The position numbers were made by a program, and so were the translations under genes. Shown here one piece after another: positions 36,812-44,881 of a DNA stretch of 64,000 nt; the first letter of the stretch is position 1; each line of letters starts with the position of its first letter. The notes under the pieces were generated by a model. It did not search any database, was not told the DNA's origin, and saw only the letters and a program-made list of their open reading frames with translations. Source of the stretch: Hippea alviniae EP5-r (GTDB lineage: Bacteria; Campylobacterota_A; Desulfurellia; Desulfurellales; Hippeaceae). Location: positions 496,001 to 560,000 of the forward strand of contig NZ_ATUV01000001.1 in the NCBI RefSeq assembly GCF_000420385.1. The letters run 5' to 3'.

Positions 36812-38089
36812 CTATATCATCTCGTAAAGACCCTTGATATTTTTAACATTTAAGGCACTAAAAACATTAAAGCCCAACTCTTCAAGTTTTTGTATGACAC
36901 TTATGTCTTTTTCAAAGAGTCTGAGATTGCCTGATAAGTCGACTTCTGAGAGAACAACGGTTTTCTCTTTTAAAGCCCTTCTTTTAAACGAAGAGATAAC
37001 TGCACAGCAGACAGCAGCATCAAACAGCGTTGAAGATGCCTTTATGCCGCCAGCCACATTTACATATACATCGTATTTAAAAAGCGGCATGTTCAATCTC
37101 TTCTCTAAAACGGCAAGCAGCATGTGGAGTCTATTTAAGTCAAACCCGACAGAGACCCTGCGTGGAATACCCAAAGGCGTTTCAACACATAAAGCTTCAA
37201 CTTCAAGCACTATAGGGATTCTGCCTTCCAAAACGGCACCGTATGCAACACCATCAACAGGCTTTTCTATCTTGACAAATTTAAGTGTCGGGTCTTTAAC
37301 TTCTTTTAAGCCATCTTCTCTCATCTCAAGAATCAAGGCTTCATCTGTAGGCCCAAACCTGTTTTTTGTAAACTTCAACACCCTTAAATTGGTGTTTTTA
37401 TCACCTTCCATCATTAAAACGACATCAACCATATGCTCAAGTGTTTTTGGCCCTGCAATAACGCCACCCTTTGTTATATGAGCAACAACAAATATTGCAA
37501 CGGATAGTCTTTTTGCTGCATCTATTAGCTTTTCTGAGCAGTGTTTGACCTGCTGTATTCCACCAATTACATAGTCTAAGCTGTCGTCAAAAACCGTATG
37601 TATGGAGTCGATAATTGCCACATCGGGCTTTTCGCTCTCGATCAGAGAGACTATCTCGTCAATTTTGTTTGTTGTTATAGCTTCTATATCTTCTGCTGAT
37701 AATCTCTTTGCACGCTGAGCAATCTGGGATAGAGACTCTTCTGCGGATATATAGATAACCCTGTTTTTTGAGTTTGATATGTCTTTTGCAAGTTGAAGAA
37801 GGAATGTGGATTTTCCGACACCCGGCGTGCCCGAGATTAGATACACACCACCTTTTGTAAGTTTTCTTAGGAATATCTTTGAAAACTCACCGTTGAATTT
37901 CAACTCGCTTTGTAAAGATTCTACGGTTGCTAATTTAACAGGCTTTTTGTGAGAGATGCTTTTTGCAGTTGGCGTATTTGAGATTTCTTCAAATGTTCCC
38001 CACTCGCCACAGTTTGGACACCTGCCCATCCATTTAGCAGAAGTATATCCACAATTTTTACAAATATAAGAGACTTTGCTTTTTTTCAT
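36812..38089 (-). CDS. radA: DNA repair protein RadA (Sms)
   Basis: RecA-like branch-migration helicase for recombination. N-terminal zinc ribbon with Cys10, Cys13, Cys24 and Cys27; Walker A GTPGVGKS at 87-94; the RadA-specific TKNRFG motif; and a C-terminal Lon-like domain. 425 aa. It heads the 22-gene minus-strand run; a TTTAGT-N17-TATAAT promoter lies at 38117-38145, and no clear ribosome site precedes the ATG. Confidence 0.96.
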   Translation of the reverse strand: MKKSKVSYICKNCGYTSAKWMGRCPNCGEWGTFEEISNTPTAKSISHKKPVKLATVESLQSELKFNGEFSKIFLRKLTKGGVYLISGTPGVGKSTFLLQLAKDISNSKNRVIYISAEESLSQIAQRAKRLSAEDIEAITTNKIDEIVSLIESEKPDVAIIDSIHTVFDDSLDYVIGGIQQVKHCSEKLIDAAKRLSVAIFVVAHITKGGVIAGPKTLEHMVDVVLMMEGDKNTNLRVLKFTKNRFGPTDEALILEMREDGLKEVKDPTLKFVKIEKPVDGVAYGAVLEGRIPIVLEVEALCVETPLGIPRRVSVGFDLNRLHMLLAVLEKRLNMPLFKYDVYVNVAGGIKASSTLFDAAVCCAVISSFKRRALKEKTVVLSEVDLSGNLRLFEKDISVIQKLEELGFNVFSALNVKNIKGLYEMI

Positions 38090-38097
38090 ATTACAAT

Positions 38098-38126
38098 TTT
38101 ACAAAAATCAGAAAAAATTATAAACT
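38098..38126 (+). promoter_or_regulatory. Possible promoter of the ATPase gene
   Basis: TTTACA (38098-38103), 17-base spacer, TAAACT (38121-38126); a second A/T-rich TATAAA lies at 38126. The two divergent promoters overlap, so the two genes could compete for polymerase. Confidence 0.4.
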
Positions 38127-38145
38127 ATAAAATAAAAACACTAAA
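38117..38145 (-). promoter_or_regulatory. Probable promoter of the radA run
   Basis: Minus strand: TATAAT (38117-38122), 17-base spacer, TTTAGT (38140-38145). Overlaps the divergent promoter of the ATPase gene. Confidence 0.45.
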
Positions 38146-38155
38146 GGAGCAACCC

Positions 38156-39229
38156 ATGAACACAAGAACCTTCAGAAACAAAAAACTCATAGATAGAGAT
38201 AAAGAGATAAACTTCTTCCTTGACTGGTTCAATCAATTACCAGAGTTAATCCTTTGGGTTTATGGCCCAAAATCTTCAGGCAAAACAACACTCATTGAGT
38301 ATGTCGTTGAAAAGGAGCTGTTTGAAGATTTTGAGAACTTAAAACCCAAAGGTAATTGGTGGGTGAAGTATATAAACCTAAGAGGATATTTGGTAAGCAA
38401 TTACAACAGTTTCCTTGAAGCCATACTTACACCACAAAAGGAAGGCAAGAAAGAAGAGAAACTCTCAGCAAGCTTCAACATTGGAGTATTCAACATAAAA
38501 GCAGAACTGCTAAATGAAGTAAAAAACAAAGAGAAAGACTTATTCAAAGTTCTAATGGAAGAGATACAAAACAGAACAAAGAAAAACAGACAACCTATAA
38601 TCATCATTGACGAAATTCAAACACTTGAAGATATATACATAAACGGAGATAGAGAACTGCTCAAAGAGTTTCTAAACTTCTGTGTGAGACTAACAAAAGA
38701 GACTCATCTGTCTCATGTTGTTATCCTAAGCTCAAACACTGTGTTTATAGATAGGATTTATAATGATGCAAAATTGAAGAAGACAAGTAAATTCTTCAAG
38801 GTTGACCATCTTGATAAGAGTATAGTTGTAGAGTGGTTAAGTTCTGAAGGATACACAGAAGAAGAGATAAATCTTATCTATGACTATCTTGGTGGTTGTA
38901 TTCCAGATATACAAAGAATGATGTTTGAGAAGAAAGAGTTTAAGACATTGAAAGAGTATTTAGAGCATAGGGCGTTTTTGGCATATACTGAGATGGTTGA
39001 CTTACTCACAAACGAAGAAGACTTCAACAAAAGAAAGATATTTAAAGAGATAGCAAAAGAGATAGTAAAAAACGGCAGATTTATAGCAAAAGAAGAATTA
39101 CCAACGCAGGTGAAGAAGATTATAAATTTTTACGCTGAAAAAGAGATACTCTTTTATGACCCGCTTACATTGGAAGTTAAAGGAAATAGCAGGATTTATG
39201 AGAAAGGGATGGAGAAGCTAAAGCTTTAG
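38156..39229 (+). CDS. Archaeal-type AAA ATPase (PF01637-like)
   Basis: 357 residues. Walker A VYGPKSSGKTT (35-45) and Walker B PIIIIDEIQTLED (147-159), with the N-terminal KLIDRDKEINFFLDWF typical of the STAND-related archaeal ATPase family common in thermophiles. C-terminal part is a winged-helix-like region (about 270-357). AAGGAG lies 7 bases before the ATG. It stands alone between radA and a reverse-strand antitoxin; members are often strain-variable and of unknown function. A shift in neighbourhood from tightly packed operons to loose spacing supports a transferred segment (inference). Confidence 0.85.
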   Translation: MNTRTFRNKKLIDRDKEINFFLDWFNQLPELILWVYGPKSSGKTTLIEYVVEKELFEDFENLKPKGNWWVKYINLRGYLVSNYNSFLEAILTPQKEGKKEEKLSASFNIGVFNIKAELLNEVKNKEKDLFKVLMEEIQNRTKKNRQPIIIIDEIQTLEDIYINGDRELLKEFLNFCVRLTKETHLSHVVILSSNTVFIDRIYNDAKLKKTSKFFKVDHLDKSIVVEWLSSEGYTEEEINLIYDYLGGCIPDIQRMMFEKKEFKTLKEYLEHRAFLAYTEMVDLLTNEEDFNKRKIFKEIAKEIVKNGRFIAKEELPTQVKKIINFYAEKEILFYDPLTLEVKGNSRIYEKGMEKLKL

Positions 39230-39313
39230 GCGATAAAAAAGATATCTGTGAAGTTTTAAAGAGAAAGAGATAAAATTGGAGAAGACAAAAAAGAAGCCTT
39301 CAGGATAGGAAAG

Positions 39314-39562
39314 TTATTTGGTTTCAGATAGCTTCTCGGCTATCCACATCTTTATTAAAGACTGTCTTGTTACGCCTATTTTCTTTGCTTCTAAGTCTAA
39401 TTTGTTGACGATATAAACGGGAAAGTCCACATTGACCCTTTTGGTTTTCAAACTCTCTTTTAGTTGTTTTGCGGGTATTGCATTGGAAATGTCTAAATAA
39501 TCTGATATGTCTTCACCTTTATCAAACATCTCATCAAACTCTTTTGTTAATATTTTTTTCAT
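39314..39562 (-). CDS. BrnA-type antitoxin, without BrnT partner
   Basis: 82 residues. KKILTKEFDEMFDKGEDISDYLD and the ribbon-helix-helix-like RVNVDFPVYIVNKLD...VTRQSLIKMWIAEKL fit the BrnA family of DNA-binding antitoxins. In brnTA operons the toxin gene precedes brnA; here the upstream 39563-39765 has no frame resembling BrnT. It may be an orphan transcriptional regulator or the remnant of a lost module. Confidence 0.75.
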   Translation of the reverse strand: MKKILTKEFDEMFDKGEDISDYLDISNAIPAKQLKESLKTKRVNVDFPVYIVNKLDLEAKKIGVTRQSLIKMWIAEKLSETK

Positions 39563-39639
39563 AGATTGCTTCCCATTACAAGAGTATTATTTTCAGGTAA
39601 TAAGAAAATAAGTGACCAAGAAGATAGGTTAAAAAAGCA

Positions 39640-39674
39640 GGAGTGGTGAGCTTGGATACTCACCTTCACACTCC
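39640..39674. repeat. Interrupted inverted repeat
   Basis: GGAGTGGTGAG (39640-39650), an 8-base loop, CTCAC (39659-39663), a 5-base bulge and CACTCC (39669-39674): 11 pairs in two blocks. No T-run follows on either strand, so it is not a standard terminator. It could be an operator, a structured RNA or a relic of a mobile element. The rest of 39563-39765 contains only A/T-rich sequence and the short tandem repeat listed separately. Confidence 0.5.
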
Positions 39675-39708
39675 CGCATTGGAAAGACGACATATTTTAT
39701 AACTATTA

Positions 39709-39743
39709 AAAAGTAAATACATAATAAAAGTAAATACATAATA
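39709..39743. repeat. Tandem duplication of a 17-base unit
   Basis: The unit AAAGTAAATACATAATA occurs twice head to tail with a period of 17 bases, downstream of the Ser/Gly-tail protein. Confidence 0.75.
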
Positions 39744-39765
39744 TAAGAATAAAAATATATAAAAT

Positions 39766-40396
39766 TTATTCATGACCACCAGATACTCCTCCACCAGAAC
39801 TTCCGCCACTACTTCCGCCAGCAGAACCAGAGGAGGAACTTGCGGAAGAAGAGGAACTTATTAGTACCTACTCCTCCACCGCCGTATTGGTGGTTTTGAA
39901 CAAATCTAAATAATACATCTGTTAATGGTTTTAAGTTCATGTCTTTATTACCATTGTCTATAATGTAACCTAAAACAGAATTCTCAAACATTCTTGGGTA
40001 ATTTTTATTTATAACTTTTCCATCTTTTACAAAGTAACAATTTGCACCACCACAGAATACAATCTTATTAATTGCATTTTGGTTGTAAGTTACACCACCA
40101 AAGTATGAATCTATACCAAAAATAAATGGATTTCCTAAATCTCCAAATTTTTCATTAAACTCCCTAATATCTTTACCGTCATAATTTGACATGTAAACAA
40201 AAGTTGGCATATCTACTTCTGCTGTGTAATTTTTAACAATTTTAGAAACATCTACCTTTTTTCCATTAGGAAAAACTGCATAAATGTCTCCTGCATTAGC
40301 CTTTGATACACCAATTCCTAACACTGCAACAACAGAGACAGAAAACAACAACTTCTTCCCTGCAAATGAAAAAGAACTTCTCCTTTCCTTTTTCAT
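39766..40396 (-). pseudogene. Secreted protein with Ser/Gly-rich tail, apparently frameshifted
   Basis: The frame from the ATG at 40396 (SD GGAG nearby) has an N-terminal signal peptide (residues 12-35, ending NANA-type AKANAGD) and a roughly 130-residue secreted domain with two cysteines (FCGGANC). It runs into YGGGGVGTN and then reads an unlikely KFLFFRKFLLWFCWRK to a stop at 39809. Shifting by one base near 39858 opens a Ser/Gly-rich tail (SSSSSASSSSGSAGG...GGVSGGHE) ending in TAA at 39766-39768. A single-base change, sequencing error or programmed shift would explain this. The family is not recognised. Confidence 0.65.
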
Positions 40397-40486
40397 CTTT
40401 CTCTCCTTCTCCCTTAATTATTTTTTGGCATTCTAACTCGGGGGGTGATGTCAAGGGAAAATTGACTAATTTCGCAGAACAAAAAC

Positions 40487-40515
40487 TTGCTTTTTATCTG
40501 CTGTTGTGAGATAAT
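40487..40515 (+). promoter_or_regulatory. Weak promoter candidate for slyD
   Basis: TTGCTT (40487-40492), 17-base spacer, GATAAT (40510-40515), 31 bases before the ATG. The -10 is good, the -35 poor. Confidence 0.4.
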
Positions 40516-40545
40516 TATTTAATTTAGTTTTTTGGAGGATTTTTG

Positions 40546-40968
40546 ATGAAAGTCGAGAGTGGAAAGACCGTCCAGATGCATTATGTTGGAAGACTGGACG
40601 ACGGGACAATCTTTGACTCAAGTGAAGGCAAAGAGCCGCTTGAGTTTGTTTTTGGAGAAGGAAGCATTATTCCTGCGCTTGAGAGAGAGCTCGAAGGAAT
40701 GGAAGAAGGCGAGAAAAAACAGGTTGTTGTAAAGGCAGAAGATGCTTATGGGCAAAGAAACCCTGAAGCTGTCCAGAAGGTTTCTAAAGACCAGCTGCCA
40801 CCAGAGATTGAGCCAAAAGTGGGCATGCAGCTTTTAGCTCAGACACAGACGGCAAATATTCCTGTTACGATTATTGAAGTTGAAGAAGATACGATAACGA
40901 TAGATTTTAACCATCCATTGGCTGGTAAAGACCTTATCTTTGATGTTGAGATAGTAAAGGTTAGCTGA
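40546..40968 (+). CDS. slyD: FKBP-type peptidyl-prolyl isomerase (SlyD-like)
   Basis: Prolyl isomerase with chaperone insert domain, cytoplasmic. VQMHYVGRLDDGTIFDSS and the SlyD-type pattern EGSIIPALERELEGMEEGEK with the inserted-in-flap domain about residues 68-125. 140 aa, without the histidine-rich nickel tail of E. coli SlyD. The ATG at 40546 follows GGAGG by 7 bases; an adjacent TTG at 40543 is in frame but less likely. Confidence 0.92.
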   Translation: MKVESGKTVQMHYVGRLDDGTIFDSSEGKEPLEFVFGEGSIIPALERELEGMEEGEKKQVVVKAEDAYGQRNPEAVQKVSKDQLPPEIEPKVGMQLLAQTQTANIPVTIIEVEEDTITIDFNHPLAGKDLIFDVEIVKVS

Positions 40969-40973
40969 TTTTA

Positions 40974-40994
40974 CAGGGCAGATACTCTGCCCTG
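40974..40994. terminator. Bidirectional terminator between slyD and the SMR gene
   Basis: CAGGGCAGA (40974-40982), loop TAC, TCTGCCCTG (40986-40994): 9 perfect pairs. It sits between convergent stops at 40968 and 40997. The flanking T-runs are short and broken, so termination may be moderate. Confidence 0.75.
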
Positions 40995-40996
40995 CT

Positions 40997-41317
40997 CTAT
41001 TTTGCCTGCAGATGTAAGCCTATTATCCCGATAACTATAAGCAGAAGCGATAAGATTTTTATAAAGTTTAAGCTCTCTTTGAAAAAGAAGAAGCCTATAA
41101 GTGTTATAAGTGCTATTCCAACACCCGACCAGACGGCATAGGCAACACTAACATCAATCGTTTTTAATGCAAGCGTCATAAAATAGAAGCTTGCTATATA
41201 GAATACAAACAGCAAAACAGAAGGCAGAATGTGTGAAAACCCTTCTGATAGCTTCATGCATGTTGTTCCACTAACTTCAAGTAGTATGGCTATAAATAGA
41301 TAAATCCACCCACTCAT
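40997..41317 (-). CDS. Small multidrug resistance (SMR) family transporter
   Basis: 106 residues with four membrane segments; the essential Glu14 (IAILLEVSGTTCMK) is present. EmrE/SugE-like, so export of cationic compounds or guanidinium. Preceded by a response regulator with a 4-base overlap, and the last gene of the five-gene run. Confidence 0.9.
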   Translation of the reverse strand: MSGWIYLFIAILLEVSGTTCMKLSEGFSHILPSVLLFVFYIASFYFMTLALKTIDVSVAYAVWSGVGIALITLIGFFFFKESLNFIKILSLLLIVIGIIGLHLQAK

Positions 41318-42468
41318 TCTAAATTGTGCAAAAATATGTCATCTTTTGTAATTGTGTCTCCTTCGCATAAGACAACAGCTCTTTCTATCACATTTTGAAG
41401 CTCTCTGACATTGCCATGCCACGGATAATTCAAAAGCAACTCTTTTGCATCTTCTGAAATCTGTGTGATATTTTTCTTAAATTTTGCTGAGAACTTCTTT
41501 AAAAACAGCTCAGCCAATGGGATTATCTCTTCTTTTCTCTCTTTTAATGGCGGTATTTTTATTGGAAATACGCTTATTCTGTAATACAAATCTTCCCTAA
41601 AGTTGCCCTTTTTTACTTCTTCTTCTATGTTTCTGTTTGTTGTGCAGATTATTCTAACATCAACGCTTATTGATTCGGTTGAGCCTATTCTGTCTATGGT
41701 TTTCTCCTGAATTACACGCAATAGTTTTGCCTGAAGTTCAAGCGGCATCTCGCTTATCTCATCAAGCAGAATTGTGCCCTTGTTTGCCTGCTCAAACTTG
41801 CCCGGGTGGGATTTTACTGCTCCGCTGAACGCTCCCTTTTCGTATCCGAACATCTCGCTTTCAAGCAGGTTTGATGGGATAGCAGCGCAGTTTACAGCGA
41901 CAAACTTACCCTTAGACCTTCTGCTTAATGAGTGAATGTATCTTGCTAAAACTTCCTTTCCCGTTCCGCTTTCGCCTATTAAAAGCACCGTTGCGTCTGT
42001 TTTTGCCACCTTTTGAGCAAGTTTTACTATGTTTTGCATCTTTGGGCTTGTGAATATGAACTCTTCAGTTTCTGAATCTTGGTTTATTTCGGTTTCTGGT
42101 TGAATAGAACTGTGGGATATGGCAAGGTCTAACACCTTCTTTAGAGCCTGTTGTGAAAATGGTTTTAATATGAAATCAAACGCTCCAAGCTTCATCGTCT
42201 CAACGGCAGTTTTCACATCGCCAAATGCTGTTATCATAATAAATGGCGATGAGATACCCAACTTTCTTACTTCCTTTAAAAACTCAACGCCGTCCATCTT
42301 GGGCATCTTCAAATCGCTCAATATAACATCAAACTTCTCTTTTTTTAGTATTTTTAGCGCTTCTTTTGCGTCTTTTGCCACTTTTGCGTCGTAATTTAGG
42401 TGTTTCAATGTGGCAGACAAAGCCACTCTCATCTGCTCGTCATCATCAACAACTAAAACCCTATACAT
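41314..42468 (-). CDS. Sigma-54-type response regulator lacking the C-terminal DNA-binding domain
   Basis: 384 residues. Receiver domain (1-120) with Asp52 as phosphorylation site and Asp8/Asp9; AAA+ domain with IGESGTGKE (164-172), GAFSGA (212-217, the usual GAFTGA with Ser) and LLDEIS (234-239). The protein stops at DIFLHNLE, immediately after the AAA+ lid, so no Fis-type HTH follows. Such a layout is known in FlgR of Helicobacter pylori, which activates flagellar genes without DNA contact. Overlaps metH by 8 bases. Cognate kinase not seen in the window. Confidence 0.92.
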   Translation of the reverse strand: MYRVLVVDDDEQMRVALSATLKHLNYDAKVAKDAKEALKILKKEKFDVILSDLKMPKMDGVEFLKEVRKLGISSPFIMITAFGDVKTAVETMKLGAFDFILKPFSQQALKKVLDLAISHSSIQPETEINQDSETEEFIFTSPKMQNIVKLAQKVAKTDATVLLIGESGTGKEVLARYIHSLSRRSKGKFVAVNCAAIPSNLLESEMFGYEKGAFSGAVKSHPGKFEQANKGTILLDEISEMPLELQAKLLRVIQEKTIDRIGSTESISVDVRIICTTNRNIEEEVKKGNFREDLYYRISVFPIKIPPLKERKEEIIPLAELFLKKFSAKFKKNITQISEDAKELLLNYPWHGNVRELQNVIERAVVLCEGDTITKDDIFLHNLE

Positions 42469-44881
42469 GTTCCTTTGCCAACCTTACAGCTTCTATTGCA
42501 TCTTTTGCATACATATCTGCGCCAATCTTTTTGGCAAAATCTTCTGTAACAGCGGCGCCACCAACCATTATTTTAACTTTAAGCCCCTTCATTTTTATCT
42601 TATCTATCACATTTTTCATATTTATCATCGTTGTTGTCATAAGAGCCGATAAACCAACGGCATCTGCATGATACTCTTCTATCGCTTTAAGAATCGTCTC
42701 GTCGTCAACATTTTTGCCCAAATCTATCACATTAAAGCCGTTTGTTTCAAATAGAAGCGATACGATGTTTTTGCCTATGTCGTGTATGTCTCCTTTGACT
42801 GTTGCCATGACGATTGTTTTGCCTGTTTTCTGTTTTGTTGCCTTTTTCTTTATCTCTTCCTTTAGGATATTAAACGCCTTTTTCATCGCATTTGCCGATT
42901 TTATCATCTGCGGCAGAAAGTATATGCCCTTATCGTAAAGCTTGCCCACAACATCTAAGGCGGGTATTAGAATCTCGTTGCTTATTGCAAGTGGCTCTTT
43001 GTTCTTTAGCATCTCTTTTGTAAATCCTTCAATCTCTTCTTCGTTGCCTTCTATGACGCACATAAACAGCTTATCTTCAAGACTGCCCTTTTCAAATGGC
43101 GAGCTTATCAGCTCTAATTTACTTTTTTTTTGAGTTTGGTTGGAGAGTGTAATATCAGCTGAATTGTTTATGTATATTGATGCATCTTTGTCTCTATCAA
43201 CGATTAAATCGCTTGCGTATTTTATCTGCCAGAGCAACTCGTCATAAGGATTAACGATTGCACTATCAAGTCCGTTGTATATAGCCATTGCCATGTATGA
43301 TGCGTTTATCAATTTTCTGTTTGGTAAGCCAAACGAGACATTGCTCAAGCCAAGCACGGTTGTTATGCCGTATCTCTCTTTAATGAGTTTTATTGCCCTT
43401 AGGGTTTCGAGTGCCCTTTTTTTGTCGCTTCCGACTGTTAAGGCTAAAGCATCAGCAACTATGTCTTCTTTTCTTATACCGTATTCTTCTGCCTTTTTTA
43501 CAATTCTTTCCAGGATTTTTACTCTCTCTTCGGCAGTCTCTGGTATGCCTGTCTCATCAAGCAGAAGCGCTAAAACAGCCGCTCCATATTTTTTTGCCAA
43601 AGGCAGGATTCTGTCCATGCTTTCCTTAGAGCCATTTACAGAATTTATCAACACCTTACCGTCTGCTGCTTTTAGGCCTTCTTCTAAAGCGTCTATGTTT
43701 GATGAGTCTATTACAAGCGGCACAGAGACGACACTCTCAACAGCCAAGACGCATTTTTTCATCATAGCGGGTTCGTCTATCATCGGGACGCCAACATTGA
43801 TATCGAGTGCCTTTGCTCCGTGTTCAACCTGCTGTATCGCTTCTTTTCTGTAAAGGCCTGTTTTTCCTTCCTTTAACTGCTCTTTTAGATGTTTTTTGCC
43901 TGTTGGATTGAGCCTTTCGCCGATAAACAGAAACGGCCTTCCATAGCCGAACTCAACAAGCTCTGTTCTGCTTGTGAGCACAGTTGATGGCTCTATTTTT
44001 CTTTTTTTGACTGGCTTGTCTTTTAGCTTTTTGGCAAGCAGTTTTATGTGTTCTGGAGATGTTCCGCAGCAGCCTGCAACGATTGCGGCATACTCTTCGA
44101 AATCGTCTGTATAGCTTGCAAACTCTTCAGGGCCTACAGGGAATATCGTTTTTCCGTCAACGAGTCTTGGTATGCCTGCGTTTGGCTGAATAATTAGCGG
44201 CATCTCTGTAACTTTTGCCATCTTTTTAACAAACTCGTTTAAAAGATCTGGGCCTACTGAACAGTTTGCACCAATAACATCAACATCCATGCACTCAATT
44301 GTCTTTGCGAACACTTCGGGTGATGTGCCGAGTATTGTTCTTCCGTCTTCTGCAAATGTCATCATTGCTATGATTGGCTTGTCCGTAAGCTCTCTGATTG
44401 CAATTATTGCGGCTTTTAGTTCTTTTATGTCCATAAATGTTTCAAGAGAAAACAAATCAACATCGGCATCGACGGCCGGTTTTATCTGTTGTTTGAATAT
44501 CTCTTTGATGTAGTCGAACTCTGCTTCTCCTACTGGTTCTATAAACTTACCCGTTGGGCCTACGGATAAAGAGACAAAGCCTTTATCTTTCACAACTTCT
44601 TTTGCGAGTTTTACAGCTTCGTAATTTATCTTATACACTTCCTTTTCAAGGCCGAACTCTGCAAGCTTTATAGGGTTTGCGCCAAATGTGTTTGTTACGA
44701 TTATGTCTGCACCTGCATCAAGGTATGCCTTGTGAATCTCTGCTATCTCCTTAGGATGCGTTATGTTTAAATAATCCGGACAATCTCCGGTTTTTAGAAT
44801 GTTTTTTTCCTGAAGCTGGGTGCCCATTGCACCGTCGAGTATCAGGATTTTCTTGCCGAGCTCTTCTCTAAAGTTTCTCAT
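42461..44881 (-). CDS. metH: Cobalamin-dependent methionine synthase, without reactivation domain
   Basis: Homocysteine + methyltetrahydrofolate to methionine. 806 residues: homocysteine domain (about 1-300, zinc cysteines Cys207, Cys271, Cys272), pterin-binding domain (about 310-560), cap domain, and B12 domain with the axial histidine in DIHDIG (His700). The C-terminal AdoMet reactivation domain of the E. coli enzyme (about 330 residues) is absent. It is not preceded by any cobalamin or SAM riboswitch; the gene begins right after the AsmA-like stop. Reactivation may need a separate protein. Confidence 0.95.
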   Translation of the reverse strand: MRNFREELGKKILILDGAMGTQLQEKNILKTGDCPDYLNITHPKEIAEIHKAYLDAGADIIVTNTFGANPIKLAEFGLEKEVYKINYEAVKLAKEVVKDKGFVSLSVGPTGKFIEPVGEAEFDYIKEIFKQQIKPAVDADVDLFSLETFMDIKELKAAIIAIRELTDKPIIAMMTFAEDGRTILGTSPEVFAKTIECMDVDVIGANCSVGPDLLNEFVKKMAKVTEMPLIIQPNAGIPRLVDGKTIFPVGPEEFASYTDDFEEYAAIVAGCCGTSPEHIKLLAKKLKDKPVKKRKIEPSTVLTSRTELVEFGYGRPFLFIGERLNPTGKKHLKEQLKEGKTGLYRKEAIQQVEHGAKALDINVGVPMIDEPAMMKKCVLAVESVVSVPLVIDSSNIDALEEGLKAADGKVLINSVNGSKESMDRILPLAKKYGAAVLALLLDETGIPETAEERVKILERIVKKAEEYGIRKEDIVADALALTVGSDKKRALETLRAIKLIKERYGITTVLGLSNVSFGLPNRKLINASYMAMAIYNGLDSAIVNPYDELLWQIKYASDLIVDRDKDASIYINNSADITLSNQTQKKSKLELISSPFEKGSLEDKLFMCVIEGNEEEIEGFTKEMLKNKEPLAISNEILIPALDVVGKLYDKGIYFLPQMIKSANAMKKAFNILKEEIKKKATKQKTGKTIVMATVKGDIHDIGKNIVSLLFETNGFNVIDLGKNVDDETILKAIEEYHADAVGLSALMTTTMINMKNVIDKIKMKGLKVKIMVGGAAVTEDFAKKIGADMYAKDAIEAVRLAKEHV

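Noticed and set aside
39563-39765. Search for a BrnT toxin upstream of the BrnA antitoxin
   Set aside because: No open frame of BrnT length or motif on either strand; the stretch is A/T-rich with an inverted repeat.
40430-40454. TTGACA and TAGAAT on the minus strand before the Ser/Gly-tail gene
   Set aside because: The two boxes are only 13 bases apart, too short for a sigma-70 promoter; could not be supported.
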